From Verticiella alkaliphila (GTDB lineage: Bacteria > Pseudomonadota > Gammaproteobacteria > Burkholderiales > Burkholderiaceae_B): a stretch of 64,000 bases of DNA. The notes under the pieces were generated by a model. It had not been told where the DNA came from, searched no databases, and was given only the letters and a program-made list of their open reading frames with translations. The stretch is taken from positions 17,692-81,691 of the forward strand of contig NZ_JADCNH010000018.1 in NCBI RefSeq assembly GCF_018904615.1, written 5' to 3'. The position numbers and the translations under genes are program-made. Below are positions 62,737-64,000 of this stretch, piece after piece (position 1 is the stretch's first letter; every line of letters starts with the position of its first letter).

Positions 62737-63501
62737 ATGTCCGCTTCTATCGCATCGCGCCGCAAGCTCGTGCTTGGCAACTGGAAGATGAATGGCTCGC
62801 TCGCTGCGAACGCGAGCCTTCTCGAGGCGCTCAAGCCCGTGTGTACCGGCGCGGTCGCCCAGGTGGGTGTGGCCGCTCCGTTTCCGTATCTCTCGCAGGT
62901 GCAGCTCGCGCTCGCCGGTTCCGACATCCTCTGGGGTGCGCAGGACGTGAGCGCGCAAGCCTCGGGCGCCTTCACGGGCGAAGTCTCGGCCGCCATGCTC
63001 GCCGAGTTCGGCTGCCGCTTCGTGCTGGTCGGCCATTCCGAGCGCCGCTCGCTGCACGCCGAGACCAGCGAGCAGGTCGCCGCCAAGGCCACCGCCGCGC
63101 AGGGCGCCGGTCTCACGCCGGTCGTGTGCGTGGGTGAGTCGCTCGCCGAGCGCGAAGCTGGCCAGACCCTGGCCGTGATCGAGGCACAGCTGGCACCGGT
63201 GCTGGCACTGGGTGCGCAGGCCGTGGCCGGCATGGTCATCGCCTATGAGCCCGTGTGGGCGATCGGCACCGGCCGCACGGCCTCGCCCGAGCAGGCGCAG
63301 GAAGTCCATGCCGCCATTCGTGCGCAGCTGGCGGCTCTGGGTGTGCCGCAGGTGCAGGTGCTCTACGGCGGCAGCGTGAAGTCGTCCAATGCCGCAAGCC
63401 TTTTCGCCATGGCCGACATCGATGGCGGCCTGGTCGGTGGCGCTGCCCTGGACGCGAAGGATTTTGCAGGCATCGTGGAGGCGGCAGGCCAGGCGGCCTG
63501 A
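62737..63501 (+). CDS. tpiA: Triosephosphate isomerase
   Basis: A 254-residue TIM-barrel enzyme of glycolysis. The catalytic lysine in [11 protein letters not shown], histidine in [10 protein letters not shown], glutamate in [15 protein letters not shown] and the phosphate-binding [11 protein letters not shown] are intact. It is followed 82 bases later by secG, a linkage shared by many proteobacteria. Confidence 0.97.
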   Translation: MSASIASRRKLVLGNWKMNGSLAANASLLEALKPVCTGAVAQVGVAAPFPYLSQVQLALAGSDILWGAQDVSAQASGAFTGEVSAAMLAEFGCRFVLVGHSERRSLHAETSEQVAAKATAAQGAGLTPVVCVGESLAEREAGQTLAVIEAQLAPVLALGAQAVAGMVIAYEPVWAIGTGRTASPEQAQEVHAAIRAQLAALGVPQVQVLYGGSVKSSNAASLFAMADIDGGLVGGAALDAKDFAGIVEAAGQAA

Positions 63502-63521
63502 TCGCACCAACAGACGAGCGT

Positions 63522-63538
63522 GGCCGCCGTGGGCGGCC
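63522..63538 (+). terminator. Hairpin between tpiA and secG
   Basis: GGCCGCC (63522-63528) and GGCGGCC (63532-63538) form a perfect 7-bp stem with a three-base loop. No T-run follows, so it may only attenuate readthrough into secG. Confidence 0.3.
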
Positions 63539-63583
63539 TCATCAACACCGAGGCGCGAAACGCGCCCGGATCGGGAGTGGGTA

Positions 63584-64000
63584 ATGTCTTGGATTCTTAG
63601 TGCGCTGCTGGCGGTGCAGGTGATCTCCGCACTCAGCATCATCGTGCTGGTGCTGCTGCAGCAGGGCAAGGGGGCCGACATGGGCTCGGCCTTCGGCGCA
63701 GGCGGCAGCGGTGGCGCGGGTAGCCTCTTCGGCTCGGCCGGTGCAGCGAACTTCCTGTCGCGCGCCACCAAGTGGGCTGCCGTGGTGTTCTTTGCCACCA
63801 CCGTGGGCCTGGCCTACATGAGCCACGCCCGTGGCCCCGCGCCCGCGCCGTCCGGTGTGATGGAAGGCTATCAGGATCCGTCCGTGCCGCAGTTGCCCGG
63901 CAGCGGTGATGCCGGCGTGCCCGCCGCCCCGGATGCCAGCGTGCCGACGGCACCGGCGTCGCCCGATGCTGCTGTTCCGGCACCGGCGCCGGCCCCTGCG
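63584..64000 (+). CDS. secG: Preprotein translocase subunit SecG, 3' end beyond window
   Basis: The first 139 residues are visible. SecG has two transmembrane helices (about 5-22 and 60-78) linked by VLLQQGKGADMGSAFGAG, the hallmark segment, followed by SLFGSAG and FLSRATKWAAVVFF. The tail is rich in Pro and Ala and continues past the window. SecG is an auxiliary subunit of the SecYEG channel. Confidence 0.95.
   Translation, partial: MSWILSALLAVQVISALSIIVLVLLQQGKGADMGSAFGAGGSGGAGSLFGSAGAANFLSRATKWAAVVFFATTVGLAYMSHARGPAPAPSGVMEGYQDPSVPQLPGSGDAGVPAAPDASVPTAPASPDAAVPAPAPAPA

Overview
The window is about 66% G+C chromosomal DNA of a betaproteobacterium, most likely Burkholderiales and possibly Alcaligenaceae-like. 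This is inferred from the gene content: a pyrG-kdsA-eno-ftsB run, a three-gene PntAA/PntAB/PntB transhydrogenase, hup-tRNA-Val-ppiD, tpiA-secG, and Bug-type and TRAP solute-binding proteins. Coding density is high and many genes overlap by ATGA or TGATG junctions. No phage genes, transposase genes or CRISPR array were seen.

Layout. 1-4440: the end of a PAS-GGDEF-EAL protein, hupB, tRNA-Val(UAC), ppiD. 4487-5946: a formaldehyde detoxification pair (frmR, frmA) with a readable operator. 6070-15202: an MHS-type carboxylate transporter, a LuxR-type response regulator convergent with a large SLC5-sensor hybrid kinase (CrbS/CrbR or MxtR/ErdR type), a secreted LprI-like protein and an LctP-type permease; together these suggest sensing and uptake of small carboxylates. 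15228-19955: mfd divergent from ispD-ispF. 20123-28780: housekeeping and redox genes (hbdH, yaaA, an MFS permease, a nitronate-monooxygenase-like flavoprotein, pntAA-pntAB-pntB, nudJ-mnmA).

28781-29646 is the only long non-coding stretch. It holds two inverted copies of an elaborate palindromic element of about 230 bp. The cores are alike, but the two copies carry different outer arms, each arm pair being self-complementary, and an inner stem shows compensatory base changes. This is the most unusual object in the window. Directly after it lies an accessory catabolic locus: an FAD oxidoreductase, an IclR regulator and both halves of an aconitase-X-type dehydratase, followed by a membrane-anchored GltB-like flavoprotein and a Bug solute-binding protein.

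36778-41047: pyrG, kdsA, eno, ftsB. 41240-52908: transport (a TRAP DctPQM system, a BCCT carrier, and a peptide-type ABC operon with a doubly membrane-anchored binding protein and a fused double ATPase), with a small YciI-like enzyme between. 52934-54874: tandem secreted proteins with TonB-C-like N-terminal parts. 54920-55815: an ArsR-AHSA1 pair with a perfect operator over the start codon. 55975-60546: a PPK2 kinase, a HAD-GH65 phosphorylase fusion and a small membrane protein. 60574-64000: tRNA-Ser(UGA), an NHL-repeat protein, an unrecognised 155-residue protein, a hotdog thioesterase, tpiA and the start of secG, which runs off the end.
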